Positions 24,096-38,900 of a DNA stretch of 64,000 nucleotides are shown in pieces. Numbering within the stretch: the first letter of the stretch is position 1; each line of letters starts with the position of its first letter. The position numbers and the translations under genes were made by a program. Source of the stretch: Chloromonas sp. AAM2 (Eukaryota > Chlorophyta > Chlorophyceae > Chlamydomonadales > Chlamydomonadaceae). The notes beneath the pieces were generated by a model. It made no database searches. It had not been told where the DNA came from and worked only from the letters and a program-made list of their open reading frames with translations. Location of the stretch: positions 7,587 to 71,586 of the forward strand of contig QAXH01005507.1 of NCBI GenBank assembly GCA_004335635.1, read 5' to 3'.

Positions 24096-24914
24096 CTGAT
24101 CGGATCTTGGGCCGGTCGGAAATTGTCCAGTAGGGACCCAGGGATATGGGGTTTACAGGCCGGCCAAGGTCATAGTTGCAGGAGCTTGTAACTTGAGGTT
24201 GCCAGCAATCCTGGTGCAACGTCTGTGTGCACAGGCTTTGCTTGGCTACTGGGACAGCTGGCTGGATTTCCTTCCAAAATGAGTCTTTCGATATGATGCT
24301 GTATGCATGCTGCACCCCAGCTGTATGTACAAGAGCAGAGTTTCTCTCTGTCTCTGTGCAAGGCTTGATCAGCTATGGCAAAGCACATCATGTTGCTGCT
24401 CGTTGGTGCGGGTCATGCAGACCTCGTCATCATTGTCCAAAGCCATGGGCCATGGTGCACCGGCATGTGCGGTTTGACCGGAAGGAGCCCGTTGCGACGC
24501 CTGCGATCCCATGTCGATGCTCGTTGGTATCCGGCGTGAACAGTTGTGCGACAGAAACAGTCAATCGATAGCGATCAGGAGATGGCAATCAGAATAGTTT
24601 CGACAGTGTCGCCAGTGCGGCGACGACAGTGCATTACGCAGTCTCTCCCTGAGACTCAGTCGTGTTTTTTAAAGAGCTCCTTTTTGATTTGTTACATCTG
24701 CTTTGTAAAGAACGTTGAAGACGCACCCGCCCCAGCTGTTTCCTGGTCTTGGATGAGTTTGAAAGCTGATTCTTGACGCGATGGCAACACCTGGGACCTT
24801 TGACAGGCCTACAAATCTCAGACCGTGAGCTACCAAGCAACCATTGTGCAGCTAAAGCTGGTGTTTGTACCTGTCTGCTCCAGCAGCGCCAGAGTTGTGT
24901 GCCACACACCTATG

Positions 24915-25004
24915 TTACAAGGAGGGAGTGCACACCATGTAGCATGTCCAACGCAAACCAACTACTTGCGCAAATTGCAAAGATTTCTCCTAGTAAAGGG
25001 GAAA
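24915..25004 (+). mobile_element. GTGCAC element, left end (slightly deleted)
   Basis: Begins TTACAAGGAGGGAGTGCACA and continues through TTGCAAAGATTTCTCCTAGT to AAAGGGGAAA. Compared with the copies at 6937 and 20513 it lacks a few bases in the middle and ends before GACCGTGTCAGCA. Confidence 0.6.
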
Positions 25005-25121
25005 CCCAGCAGCCTTGCTTGAAACTCATTCCGACAAAACCTCATGGCTTCAGCGGAGCTTTGCATTTCTGGGCAATCACAAAAATGACCCCGGCCAAGC
25101 ACAATCACCAGCTTGAGGTGT

Positions 25122-28478
<3,357 letters not shown>

Positions 28479-29818
28479 GATGGCAGTCGGAAAGCTGGTC
28501 AATAGAATCAGCAGATACAAGGCTGCGGGCGCGAGGCTGTCGTCAACTTCAGCCCAGTATCTGATTGTAACGGAGTTTACACCGTGGCACACAAACGCCA
28601 CTCTGAACGTCTTGAAACTTTGCTCATGGTGAACACAGGCTAGAACGTTGAAGTCTGAAGCCTCAGAAACGAGCGCATGGCAGCAGATCAGCCTTCATCA
28701 TCGGAGGACATGCTCACCAAGTGATCGTAAGCGGGCAATTGGTCACTCGCAGTGCTCATTAGAAGCGCACAAAACACAGGTTGATTATTTAATAGCAGCT
28801 GAAACTCCAAACACAAAGGAGTGTGTACTGCCAGCTGTGAAGACACTCATACATATCATACAATCAGACTGGCAAGGCAGAGCCTCTTGAGAGGCCACAT
28901 GTCCTACCCGGAGGCAAATTGTAGTTGGAACGAAACATTGTCAGAGCAGGCCAGAGGTTCCTGCAGAAATGGAACCGGCACTGTTTGCGTGACTGCCGGC
29001 TGACTGGTCAGGTCACTCTGTTTTGTGGTCTTGGCCATGCCTGTTCTATGGGTGCAGTCACATCGTGAGCGCAGAACTCAGTCGCTCAGGCAGCGACGCT
29101 CTCAGATGAAACACATGCGGAATGCTTAACTTGTTGCCCACTGACTAACAACAGCTGCTTCTGAAATAGCGGGTTTTGGCAGTGGGCGGTAGCAGCACAG
29201 AGATAGCCGAATACACAGAGACTTTTACCAGCTGGCAACATTGCGTGATGCCTCAAATGAGGGTGCAGAGGTTTAACCGCTAACGAGTCAAGCTGAAGGT
29301 GCGAGAGCTCAAAACAGCTCAGTGACCACCGTCTTTCAGTTCCTGCAGCCCGCAATCGCCGCATCTCCCGCATCTGCTGCCAAGGTTGGTACGCCAGACT
29401 TGCTGGCCAATGCAGCCGACCTTGTGCAGACCAGTCTTTACGCGTGACGTCACTGCCCAATCTTACTTGCGTGACGTTGCTTGCCTTGTTTCGTTCGGTG
29501 GGTGGACACGCACATTTTCGTGCGAGTCAGTGTGAGGTCCTTGACGGCTTTCAGCTTGTTAATATGTCGAGATGGTTGCGTCCAAGGCTGATGGAGCTGA
29601 TGACGGTCCATCCACCGCTGAATTTTTGCTGCTGGGTTAAGAACTTCTCTTGACTTGGCACATCATTGTCTCGCATCAATTTGCACGGACGGCACATGTT
29701 GGCGTCAAGGCCAAGGGCAATAACCCGGAGGCGTCCGTGTACAGCAGGAGTTCAGCGTTTCGATGGTACACCTCGAATTGATAGGTCTGCCACACTGGTT
29801 CCAGTGTTGAATCTGTAA

Positions 29819-29855
29819 ATTGTCCCAGAACTGGCAAACATCTTTTTTCCCCGGT
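29819..29855 (-). repeat. Single arm of a short inverted-repeat element
   Basis: ATTGTCCCAGAACTGGCAAA followed by CATCTTTTTTCCCC. This is the right-arm sequence of the element at 30698-30845, with no visible left partner. Confidence 0.6.
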
Positions 29856-30103
29856 GGAGTTCAGCATGTTGTGTGGTTAGAGACGTTGACTCGTTGCTTT
29901 GACAGACTAGGAAGCATTCATTTTCAGGCCCTCTAACAAGTGTACGTTTGATGATGATGTGAGGCGATCTCACTGTTTTAGCTAACGGGGCGCTTAGGAA
30001 GGCACTCTATGGGGTGTGCGCCACAAGGAACTCACCGTTTACAAGACCATAGCAATGCATTCAATGTTTGCAGCACAAGTCTGCTTTGTGCGGTATAAGA
30101 TCG

Positions 30104-30141
30104 AGTCAACGTGCTTCTTGGTGTGCACTCCCTCCTTGTAA
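30104..30141 (-). repeat. GTGCAC element arm, reverse orientation
   Basis: AACGTGCTTCTTGGTGTGCA followed by CTCCCTCCTTGTAAAC. This is the reverse complement of the CAGGAAGCACGT subfamily seen at 19858 and 60538. Confidence 0.6.
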
Positions 30142-30697
30142 ACCCCACCTTCAGAGTACACCGACTGACGCTTGTGCGGTCACAGCACCTGTGCCAGTTG
30201 AGGCTTATATTGATTGGAGCAATGTCTCCAAAGCAGCAGCATGCCACAGAGCGTGTACCAACACGCCACCTTCGTAGCTCTAACTTGTCGCCAATGGTAC
30301 ATTGGACAAACGCAAGGGTGACATAACCATACAAGGCTGTGATAGTCGCAAGAGTGGATAATGATGTATGAATTGTACGCGTAGCCGACAGTTCTTGTTC
30401 GTCACAATTTCAAACATGCACAGCAGTTGTAGGCCTGACTGGCAGTCCCATTCAGTGCACTGTTCGGTTGTCCGCTGGTAGGTGCAGGTTGCAGCACTGC
30501 GTTGCAGGAGTCTATGCGTTGCCCCCGCAGGCCCGAATGCAATCCCAGAGCTGAGCCATAGGACTTGCGGTGGCATCCACGTTGGGTGCTCCCTGCACAT
30601 GCCACAGCCCATGGCAAGCGCGCCTCTCTTACAGGCATTATCATGCAGCTGTGACAGTAACGCCTGACCCCATAACTTAACAGTCATAACGCCTGCC

Positions 30698-30845
30698 AAA
30701 AAAAAGATGTTTGCCAGTTCTGGGACAATTTCAAGATCGACAGGTCCCCCAGGTCGACACTTGCTCCCCACAACGGGCACTTACAACAGCGGTTCCAGTG
30801 GTACTCCCAGGAATTGCCCCAGAACTGGCAAACATCTTTTTTTTT
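30698..30845. mobile_element. Complete MITE-like element with long terminal inverted repeats
   Basis: About 148 bases are bounded by AAAAAGATGTTTGCCAGTTC plus TGGGACAATT on the left. On the right is AATTGCCCCAGAACTGGCAA plus ACATCTTTTTTTTT, its near-perfect reverse complement. The arms are about 33 bases with one or two mismatches, and the centre of about 80 bases has no coding capacity. Solo arms of the same family lie at 8876, 21668 and 29819. Confidence 0.75.
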
Positions 30846-31407
30846 GGGAATACATGTGGCCATCACAAACGCCAGGGTCACGCATTTCACCTCTACGTCA
30901 TGGCTTGACTCAACTGAATCAACTGAATTGATGCATGCCGCTGCAACCAAAACAAAATGTGCGGCATGGTGATCAAAGGTTGAATTACGAACAGCTACTT
31001 GTGCATACATTTGTATGCTGTGGGGCCCACCGCATTGCGCCAGCGCAGCTGCGTCTGAATTACTGGTGGATGAAGCTAACATGCTTGGCGGCAGCCTGCC
31101 ACAGCATGACATGGGCAAACGCCCAAGCCCCAGCCCTTGCCACTCACAGTTCCCAGGTCTCCTATTCTCTAGCACCATTGCTGCACATTAGATAACAGCA
31201 GGTGCATAACCACCACACAGCGACCAATCTGATGAAGCGCACACTTGCACTGGTCTCAACAACCACTCGGTTTCGTTTCCACAACTGCTTGAGGCATGCC
31301 ACACCCCTCTCAAACCACGTGAGTTCTACGCCAGTAAGGCGTTCAAGGCAGAGGGCCCGTTTCCAGCAGTACTGTTTAGCCTGCCAGCTCAAGAGGAGCA
31401 CGTGTCC

Positions 31408-34400
31408 TTAGCGAACGTGCTCCACCTGACGGCCACCTATGTGCCACCACACTGCGCCGTCATTGCCTACCCTCATGGTCCAAATCATGGAGCGGCGCGC
31501 GAGCATCTGTGTGAAAAGGTGGACGTCCAGATGACCATCGCCATCGGCGAAAACTGCCATCAGCACATCCAAGGTCTGCAGGCAGAAGGACAACGTGGTG
31601 CATGTCAGCCATGCAAGGCAGAGAGGCAGGGCAGCGTTGTCAGGAAAGATGTGTGTGGTATTGTTTCAGGTGACTTGCAGGTTGGCCATGTCAAGCACAA
31701 ACTGCATCGTCCGTCAAACATCATCATCGTCATCATCACCATCATCACCATTACATGGCTTTTCATGGTTCAACCCATGGTACTGCAGCTAGACCAGTTG
31801 GACTCCGTCAAACAGTGCCTCAACCTGTCAACCCCACTCATTGTAGTTTCGGGAGGCACGCTGTCGCACCTCTGAGCTCAGCTCTAAGTTGTTCAGTCTG
31901 CGCAGCAGCTTGTCCAGCTCCTCGCGCGTCACAGGACGGCCCACCTGCACGTTGATAAGCAGCAGCATTTGCTACTTCTGTTGACAGCAGCATTGCAGGG
32001 GGCGTGCAGGTAGGTCAGCCATGGTGTCATCAAGTGGCCCTGCGTCCCCTCATTCACAATTCAGCTCACCACCGGGGACGGCTGACAGCTTGCCATGGCA
32101 TGGCCCCCTGCTCATCATCCAGATTCTAGCAATGCTCTCAAAAACTTTTCAGATGACGGCCAAACCAACAGCTGCGGTTGACAGCTCATCATTGCTATAT
32201 GCCGCTACATGGCCACCAGCAACCTTGCTACTTTATGGTAGCTGTCATGACGCCCCAGTCTGTTTGTCCACCACCCACCTGTACGTAGAAGTTCAGTGCC
32301 ACCCCGAGGTTGTGTCCCTTGCGTGAGAGCCCGAGCACGCTGCGGAAGTCCTGCTTGCTGATCTGCGCGTTCGACAGCGCACTGGATAGCGCATCCACCT
32401 GCAGCCAGTGAGACATGCTCACATGAGGGGCACACTCACATGCGACCAAACATAACCAAAATACATTGCGCAAATCTTTGCAACATTCCGTAGCACTTCG
32501 TCTTCATAATTGTGCTGTTTTTGTACATGACGTGTTGCAAGCCAAGCCCGCTGTTCTATCCCAGACAACACCACCGGTACTGTTTCATCATTGTGCGTAG
32601 ATTGAAATCTTGCCCGGCGTTCGTGTGCCATGGAGCGTGGCATGTTTGATTGTACAAACCAAAGTCACCCACGGACCAGCAGAAGTTCAAGTCCGAGGCC
32701 TGCAATTCTATCCTATACCATGCCTCACCACATGCATCAGGTAGCCCGTTCTCATGTGGCAATGCAAGTTTCACAGAACACGGATTTTGTTTACCACCGA
32801 ACAAATCTCAGCCTCAGACTAACGTCCAAGCGATCTGCTGGGAATACACCATGGTTCACCACATGGGTTGCCTGAACAGGCGGCCCCTTATTACCTTGTC
32901 CATGAGTGCGTCCACCTGCCTCACGTCCTCCACCGCCACCAGGGCCCGCGCAAAGTCCACACCGGGTATTGCGCCCCGGTCCTTCACGTCGTAGTGGGCA
33001 AACTCCAGCTCAGTCATGTCGTAGTGAAGCTGTGGTTGACACACATGTACAAAGGCAATCATCAGACATGCCAGCGGTGACTGGCAAGTGACCGCTGCTT
33101 GACTTAGCCGCTTGAACGTGAAACCATTACTGGTGCATATGACCGGTCATGTTGGAGTGGAGCTGCGGTCCAAGAACGTACACCCATGCAATTGTTAGAT
33201 TGGCCAGTGGTGACAATCAGGGCACCTGGCATTTGATAGATGAGTAGTGGATATGCAATCAGTCGACAGGCCAGCAATGACAACTGCACACGTATACACA
33301 GGTGGTCATTACACAGGCCAGCAGTGGCAGCTGAGGCAACTGACCGCTGCTTGCCAGCGCAACCTGAAAGCATTACTGCTGCATATAAGGGGACAGGTGT
33401 AGTGAGGCAGGTCTTGTGTTCGGGCATGCAACCTCATAACGCGTACCTGTTCCAAGAAGCTCATGAATTCCCTGAGCTCGAGCTTGCCCGTCTGGTCCTG
33501 GCCAAAGAAGGACACAAGCAGTCCTGACGGAGTGTCCCTGCAGCAGCGGGCATGCAGCGTGCACATTTAAGTGGCGACTGAGGTGACCAGGGCGACAGGG
33601 CAAGCTGACATGCTGCGCAGTAAACCCAGGCTTGCAGCACATCAAGTAGCCAGGACTCGCAAGATCCCAGTGCAAACACGTGCAGTCTTGACACTGTATT
33701 GGAGCACAGTGCAGCAACCCTACCTTACCATCCGGGCTTGTGCAAACCAAACTCGCCGCTCGTGCTTTTGAGAATAACGGAGAAAGACATGAGACAATGG
33801 AGAAATATGAGAAAAGAAATGACAAAAAGGAGAACAATGAGAAAACAGAGAAAAAAAACAATGCAAAGAGGAGCTGAGGTCATTCTCTCTCACTTGTGTG
33901 CAGTGTGGGCATGCCCCAGTCTGTTGGCGGCACCCCAATTGCCATGGTGCTTAGCCCAGGGGCCCTGCCCCTGCAGAGAAGCCACCACCTCTCGGAACTC
34001 GTGCACATCCACGCTGCCGCTGCCGTCCGCATCCACCACATTGAAGATCACCTCCACGTCAGCCTGCACATGGTTGCACATGCATGGTGATATGCACGGT
34101 GGAGTGCAGCAAATGCGCCTCACATATGGCGCACGCTGCATGCACCCAAAGCAAGCACAGCCGGTGGCTTAGGGGGCAAAGCTTACAATGCGTATGGGTG
34201 CAGGGCTTGAGGCATTGCCTTGCGAGTGCCGTATGTGGTTTACACGGTCGCGTGTGCAGTCAGGATGGAAGCGCGTTCTGGCACTCACTGCCCTGAAATG
34301 CCTGTTTTCACGACGTCCTCTCATAAACGTGCACAAATCATGATCAAAACCGATGCTTAACCCCAATGTCATGCCCATGCCCGTGCACATGCCCTCTATG

Positions 34401-35708
34401 TCATGCCTGGCCCACCTCTGGAATGGCCAGCAGTGTCAGCACAAGACGATACTCCCAGAAGCTCAGGACACCGTCGCCGTCTACATCGAACTTTTGGAAG
34501 ATGGTTTCACTGGCCCGCCGCAGCTGCTCGTGCACCACTTCATGAGGTCTGGGTTCGCCTGCAGCAAATGCATGGTCACACGCAAAGCTGACCCTGACTG
34601 AATTCATGGTGTCGCCACCCTGTTGTGATGATGATGATGATGTCATGATGACTTGCTATGATAGGAGGTGGGTTTCTGTTGTGCAATTGCAACCGGGCAG
34701 GCAATGGTCAAACGCAAAGCTTACCCTAACCAAGTGCATGAGGATGGCAGGTGTTGGTATGTGTTGTGGCGACGATATCACGACAACATGTAAGGAGAGG
34801 TAGTGGTCGAAGGTTGGTTCGGTTGTTGGTCCTGTGAGGGAATCAGTATCCTCTTTTGCAGCTGGTTGGCATGTGGCTTACCGTCCAGGCTGCCCGATCG
34901 CTCCTGTTGTGACAGTGAGGGTGGGTATGTGGGCACGATCGCGGCCAACAGGTCCAGGGGTGTCATGTATTTAAGCCCATCCCGTTCATGGCTGCTGAAA
35001 TAGTCAAAGACCTTTTCTAGGCTGCTGTTGTCCCGGATGCGCTTCTCATACTGCATGCACAACAGTCTTGCTGAGGTGAGGTCCGACAACATATAGCAGT
35101 AATCAGATGATACAGGTCCTGAGTGAGGCACGCATGAACACATGGCGAATTCTCACCCAACAATGGCGCTCTGCGTTCTGAGCAAAGCTGTCTCAAGAGG
35201 ACTAGATGATGCTTCTGAGCAAAGCTGTCTCAAGAGGACTAGATGATGCGTTCAAAGCCAATGGGCAAGGCCAGATGTCAAGCCACACGCACTTAGAACG
35301 CCATGATGATTAGCCTCTTCAGCCCTTGCACTCATCCATTCTCTTGATGCACCTCCCTCCCACCTTGAAGAATATCCTACGCTTGCTGTTCAGGCCAAGC
35401 AGGCTGAGCCATGACGAATTGGTGGACGCATTGGAGGACGCATTGTCATCAGTCGCACTGCTACTGTCGGCCTGAGACAGAATGGGCAGCAGGAGAACGG
35501 ATGCTGCAGCCCATGGCAATGCACGACCCCAGCTGGATGATGAATCAGGGCCGGGCGATGCGGTCGTCGCAGCGCCAACTGATTGAGGGTGATGCCGCAG
35601 CTCAGCAGGAACAGCAGCTGCTCTCAGCTGAGTCAATGTGCCCAACAAGGGCTGTCCATCATGTCCATTCGACAGCAAGTGCCAACCAAGCCTTGCCACG
35701 CGTCTCAT
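31408..35708 (-). CDS. MICU: MICU-type regulator of the mitochondrial calcium uniporter
   Basis: Nine exons join to 471 residues (human MICU1 has 476): 35364-35708, 34882-35050, 34416-34558, 33894-34063, 33447-33537, 32895-33029, 32279-32398, 31870-31944 and 31408-31575. The N-terminus MRRVARLGWHLL is a likely mitochondrial presequence, followed by a hydrophobic stretch (ALPWAAASVLLLPIL). The MICU signature KRRIFFKYEKRIR spans exons 1-2. The first EF-hand DVDGDGVLSFWE (196-207) is canonical, and so is the second loop DADGSGSVDVHE (230-241). FFGQDQTGKLELREF is the usual pseudo-EF hand. The last loop (about 425-436, FADGDGHLDVHL) lacks the position-1 Asp and the position-12 Glu. The protein should sit in the intermembrane space and gate calcium entry through MCU. 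An in-frame ATG at 35828 would add 40 residues; I chose the one that starts the presequence. The gene is divergent from the receptor kinase. Confidence 0.9.
35176..35249. repeat. Perfect 37-bp tandem duplication in the first MICU intron
   Basis: Two adjacent identical copies of a 37-base unit (35176-35212 and 35213-35249) that begins TTCTGAGCAAAGCTGTCTCA. The identity indicates a recent event. Confidence 0.9.
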
Positions 35709-35953
35709 ATCGTTGGAATTACGCGCGGTCCATTGAGGCTTACGGTGTGCCACTGGCTGTGAAGGACATCCGGAACTGGCGGAGTCAACGACAACAGAAC
35801 GGGCAGCCCCCGTTATGCACTTTGGCACACGCTCTCATGGCATTTTTATTACGTACAATCGATTTATCTTACTAGCTTTTCCATACACCACAGCGTTGTG
35901 GTCAGCCAAGATGCGGCACCGGCCGGGCCACTAAATGCTTGATTTTGGCGTCG
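35709..35953. promoter_or_regulatory. Shared bidirectional promoter region
   Basis: Only 245 bases separate the start codons of MICU (minus) and the receptor kinase (plus). With the longer MICU start the spacing is 125. The interval must contain both 5' UTRs and promoters. It includes an AT-rich block at about 35836-35880 (TTTTTATTACGTACAATCGA), the only such block nearby. I cannot assign a TATA box with confidence. Confidence 0.55.
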
Positions 35954-38900
35954 ATGAAGCGCATAATGCACCTCAAAGCTTGGCTCCTAGCCCTCTCGTT
36001 TATTGCCACCGGGGCTTATGGCCAAAGCTGGCTTGGACCGGTCACCGTGGCGGACAGTGTCACTTACGGAGGCTCCTCTGACTCTTTGGCCAGCTACACA
36101 ACATCTGCCGGCACCAGGACACCAGCTGTGGTTGTAGGTAAGGCCAACCATTCAAAGAGAGTTATGGGAACAGAGGCTGCATGCTGCCTGAGGCCAGGCA
36201 TTCAATACAGGTTCCCAACAAGTGCTAGCTTGGGCATGGGGCTGACAAGGACCAGTATAGGCTGGCCTGTTCACCAGTGCACATGTGATGCTGTGGCAAT
36301 TATGGTGTGATGAATTGCGTGCTTCAAAGCGTTAAGGTTCACCAGGCAATAGGCAGACCCAGATTTTGCCAAGAGTGAAGCTCAAAGCACAGGTTCCTTT
36401 CCAGATGAAGCTTTAATTAAGGCTCAGGGTAGGCCATTTTGCCACACTCCGTGCCAATGGTAAGGATACAGTCAAAGACAAGTCACACCCCAGCACATCT
36501 CACCTGTTAAATGTTGACCTGTTCTGTGTTATCCATTGGTGGGAAAGATTGGTCCAGCCACCCCGCCTACTCCTTTCTGCAAACCTGCTGGCATGCGCCC
36601 AGCTCTTTATCAAACCAATGAAGCACACATGTGCCGACGCTCACACCTTGAATTGGCGTCTTGCATTGCAGGTGAAAATGTGAACCTTACGCTTCAATAC
36701 GCATGGATTGATGACACAGGTACACATGGTTTGCTGTGCCTGCCAGCTGTGAAGCAAGGCATGGCCATGTCCTGCACTTCCACTGCCCACATTATAGACA
36801 GTCTGTTCAGGGTCAGTTCTTGGCTGGCCGTGTGAAGACAACTGTATAGCTTTACCCTTGCTTACATGGCAGCGCGCCGCTAGCCAACTATTAGTCCTGC
36901 TAAGGTCATCCAGTCAGACATCCAAACCTGGCTCACCCTCAGTCTGGGGCTGTTCATCCTAAGACGTTTGATTGCTGATCCATTTTGAAACCATGCTCAC
37001 TTCTGACAGGCTCGCCGCACACCTGTCATCATTGCTTTGTTGCTGTGAGTTCTGCCCTGCATGTGATGCATGTGCACCGCCATTTCATTCACCAGCCCTA
37101 CTGCTCCGCATCTGCTCCCAACCACTCCTTGTGTTTTGTGTCCTCTTCTGTTACTTCAGCATCTCCGGCCAGCTGGAACGCATCAGATTTTCAGTCCAAC
37201 CTGCTCCTACCCACCCTTCTCCGCTCGAGTGACTCAACCACTCTGGCCGTCAATCAAGTTACCATTCAGACAACGTGCGCTCAAGTGAAGGCCATCCAGA
37301 ACTTGGCGTGTAGAGATCTGACGGATGGACAGCTGTCCAGACTTCAGGCACGTGGCATAGGAGGCCCATAAGCAGCTATGCAGGGTTGTGGGGTCATGCC
37401 AGTGGAGATACATCTGCTCCGACTCAAAAGCGCACATGCATACAAGCATCAGATAAGCTGTGAAAGTAGATGACGGACATGGCATATGGTCATTAATGGG
37501 CGTGGCCAGTTGTCAGGGTGTATGGGGGCAGAGGTGTATTCTGGCTCTTGAGCACAGGCGCACATATATGACAGCGTCCGCACTGGCAGTGATCCGCAAG
37601 CTCTGAGGCGGCTGGAAAACTTAGCAGTATCAAGCCAACAAGGTGGCACGTCATGATGTACGTTCAAGTGCAGCTCACACCCTGTGCTGCATGCAGATCA
37701 CGGCTGATGACCTGGTCGTTGTCACATGGCAAAGCAACAGGGTGACGATCACTGATCTGCGCATCACATGCCTGATGCAAGGCGAGCCTAGCGGTCTGGG
37801 CCCAGCCGGGGGCAACTCAAGTGCGCCAGCACTCAACCTGGGTCGTTTGCTGGGCCGCCGTCTGCATTGTGCCGTTGCCTACGTGCATAACTGGACTGAG
37901 ATAGCATATGCCGCAGGACAGTTGCAGCAGTACTCAGACAAAACAGTGCTCGTGCTCGCGGTAGGTGCTGATGCATTCCTAATAGTGTTGGCAACACAAT
38001 AGTTGGGCAGGACGTTGGAAAGGATGGGTGCTTTGAGGGCACACAGGAGCTGCGTGTCGGCTGGGTGAGCAGACGGGGACCTGTGCGTGGTGTTGATGTG
38101 TACGCTGCAGTTGGCAAGCAGTGTGAACGAGGGTGACTGGTGTGAATGTAGGAGAGCTGCGATTCAGTGATTTATGGCTGTGATGTGTTCACTGCATGAT
38201 GGGGTGAGTTTGTGACATGCGGCAGTGTCTGGTTGATGGAACCCTTGTCGCTGATTGGCTGCTGATGTAAGCCAAGAGCTCCACGTCATCAAACATAGTT
38301 AGTCGTGCCGCAGCTCCAACCTACAGCAGAATTGAGACTCGCAAACAAGCATGGCTGCCCTCCGGAACGGACGTGGCATTACGTGTACTCCATTGTGCCA
38401 TTGTCGTGTACCTTAGTGCCGGCATTGATTCAAGTTTGCTTTCTGAGCCCTGCTGTGACTGGTTGCAGGCTAACATTGGTCTCAGTGATGTTAACCGAGG
38501 AGATGTGCCGATATATGGGTGAGTTACCATCGTAAACTGGCACATGCGTTGGTGAACCGGCACATGCGGTGGGCAGCCATGACCCAGCGGGTTCAGCTTG
38601 GATTCAAGTCGTTCTTGCCCAGCATGCTTAGATGTACGTGGTGTGTGTCATCATGTGGTGGACATGCCTGTGCTGTGCAGAGACGTGGTTGTGCATGCGC
38701 CACCTGGCTCAAGTGACGCACGGATGTCCTACGGCTTTTTGCATGGCTTGGTGAGTCTCGGGTTGTCCAGCTGGCGGTGCCTGGCAGCATGGGAATACTC
38801 GCCTACAAAACGACATGGAGCTTTTTTGCCACTGCAGTACCAGATGACCATCACAAAGACTCCCAAGCACAGACAGCAGTTCACTGCAGTGCGCAACTGG

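Larger units (their letters stand above)
23476..25121. other. Convergent spacer with element ends
   Basis: This lies between two convergent genes and no gene is recognised. It holds a perfect small palindrome around 23900-23930 (CTACCACCTATCAGA and its complement). It also holds a right end of the GTGCAC element at 24049-24095 and a left end at 24915-25004. The order (right end first) shows that these two ends belong to different insertions. Confidence 0.6.
28479..31407. other. Spacer with short transposon-like elements
   Basis: No gene is recognised. It contains a complete short inverted-repeat element at 30698-30845, a solo arm at 29819-29855 and a minus-strand GTGCAC-element arm at 30104-30141. 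The first few hundred bases should hold the cyclophilin promoter. Confidence 0.6.

Noticed and set aside
37010..37044. Possible additional exon of the receptor kinase
   Set aside because: The phases join perfectly without it (36719 to 37160), and including it breaks the frame.
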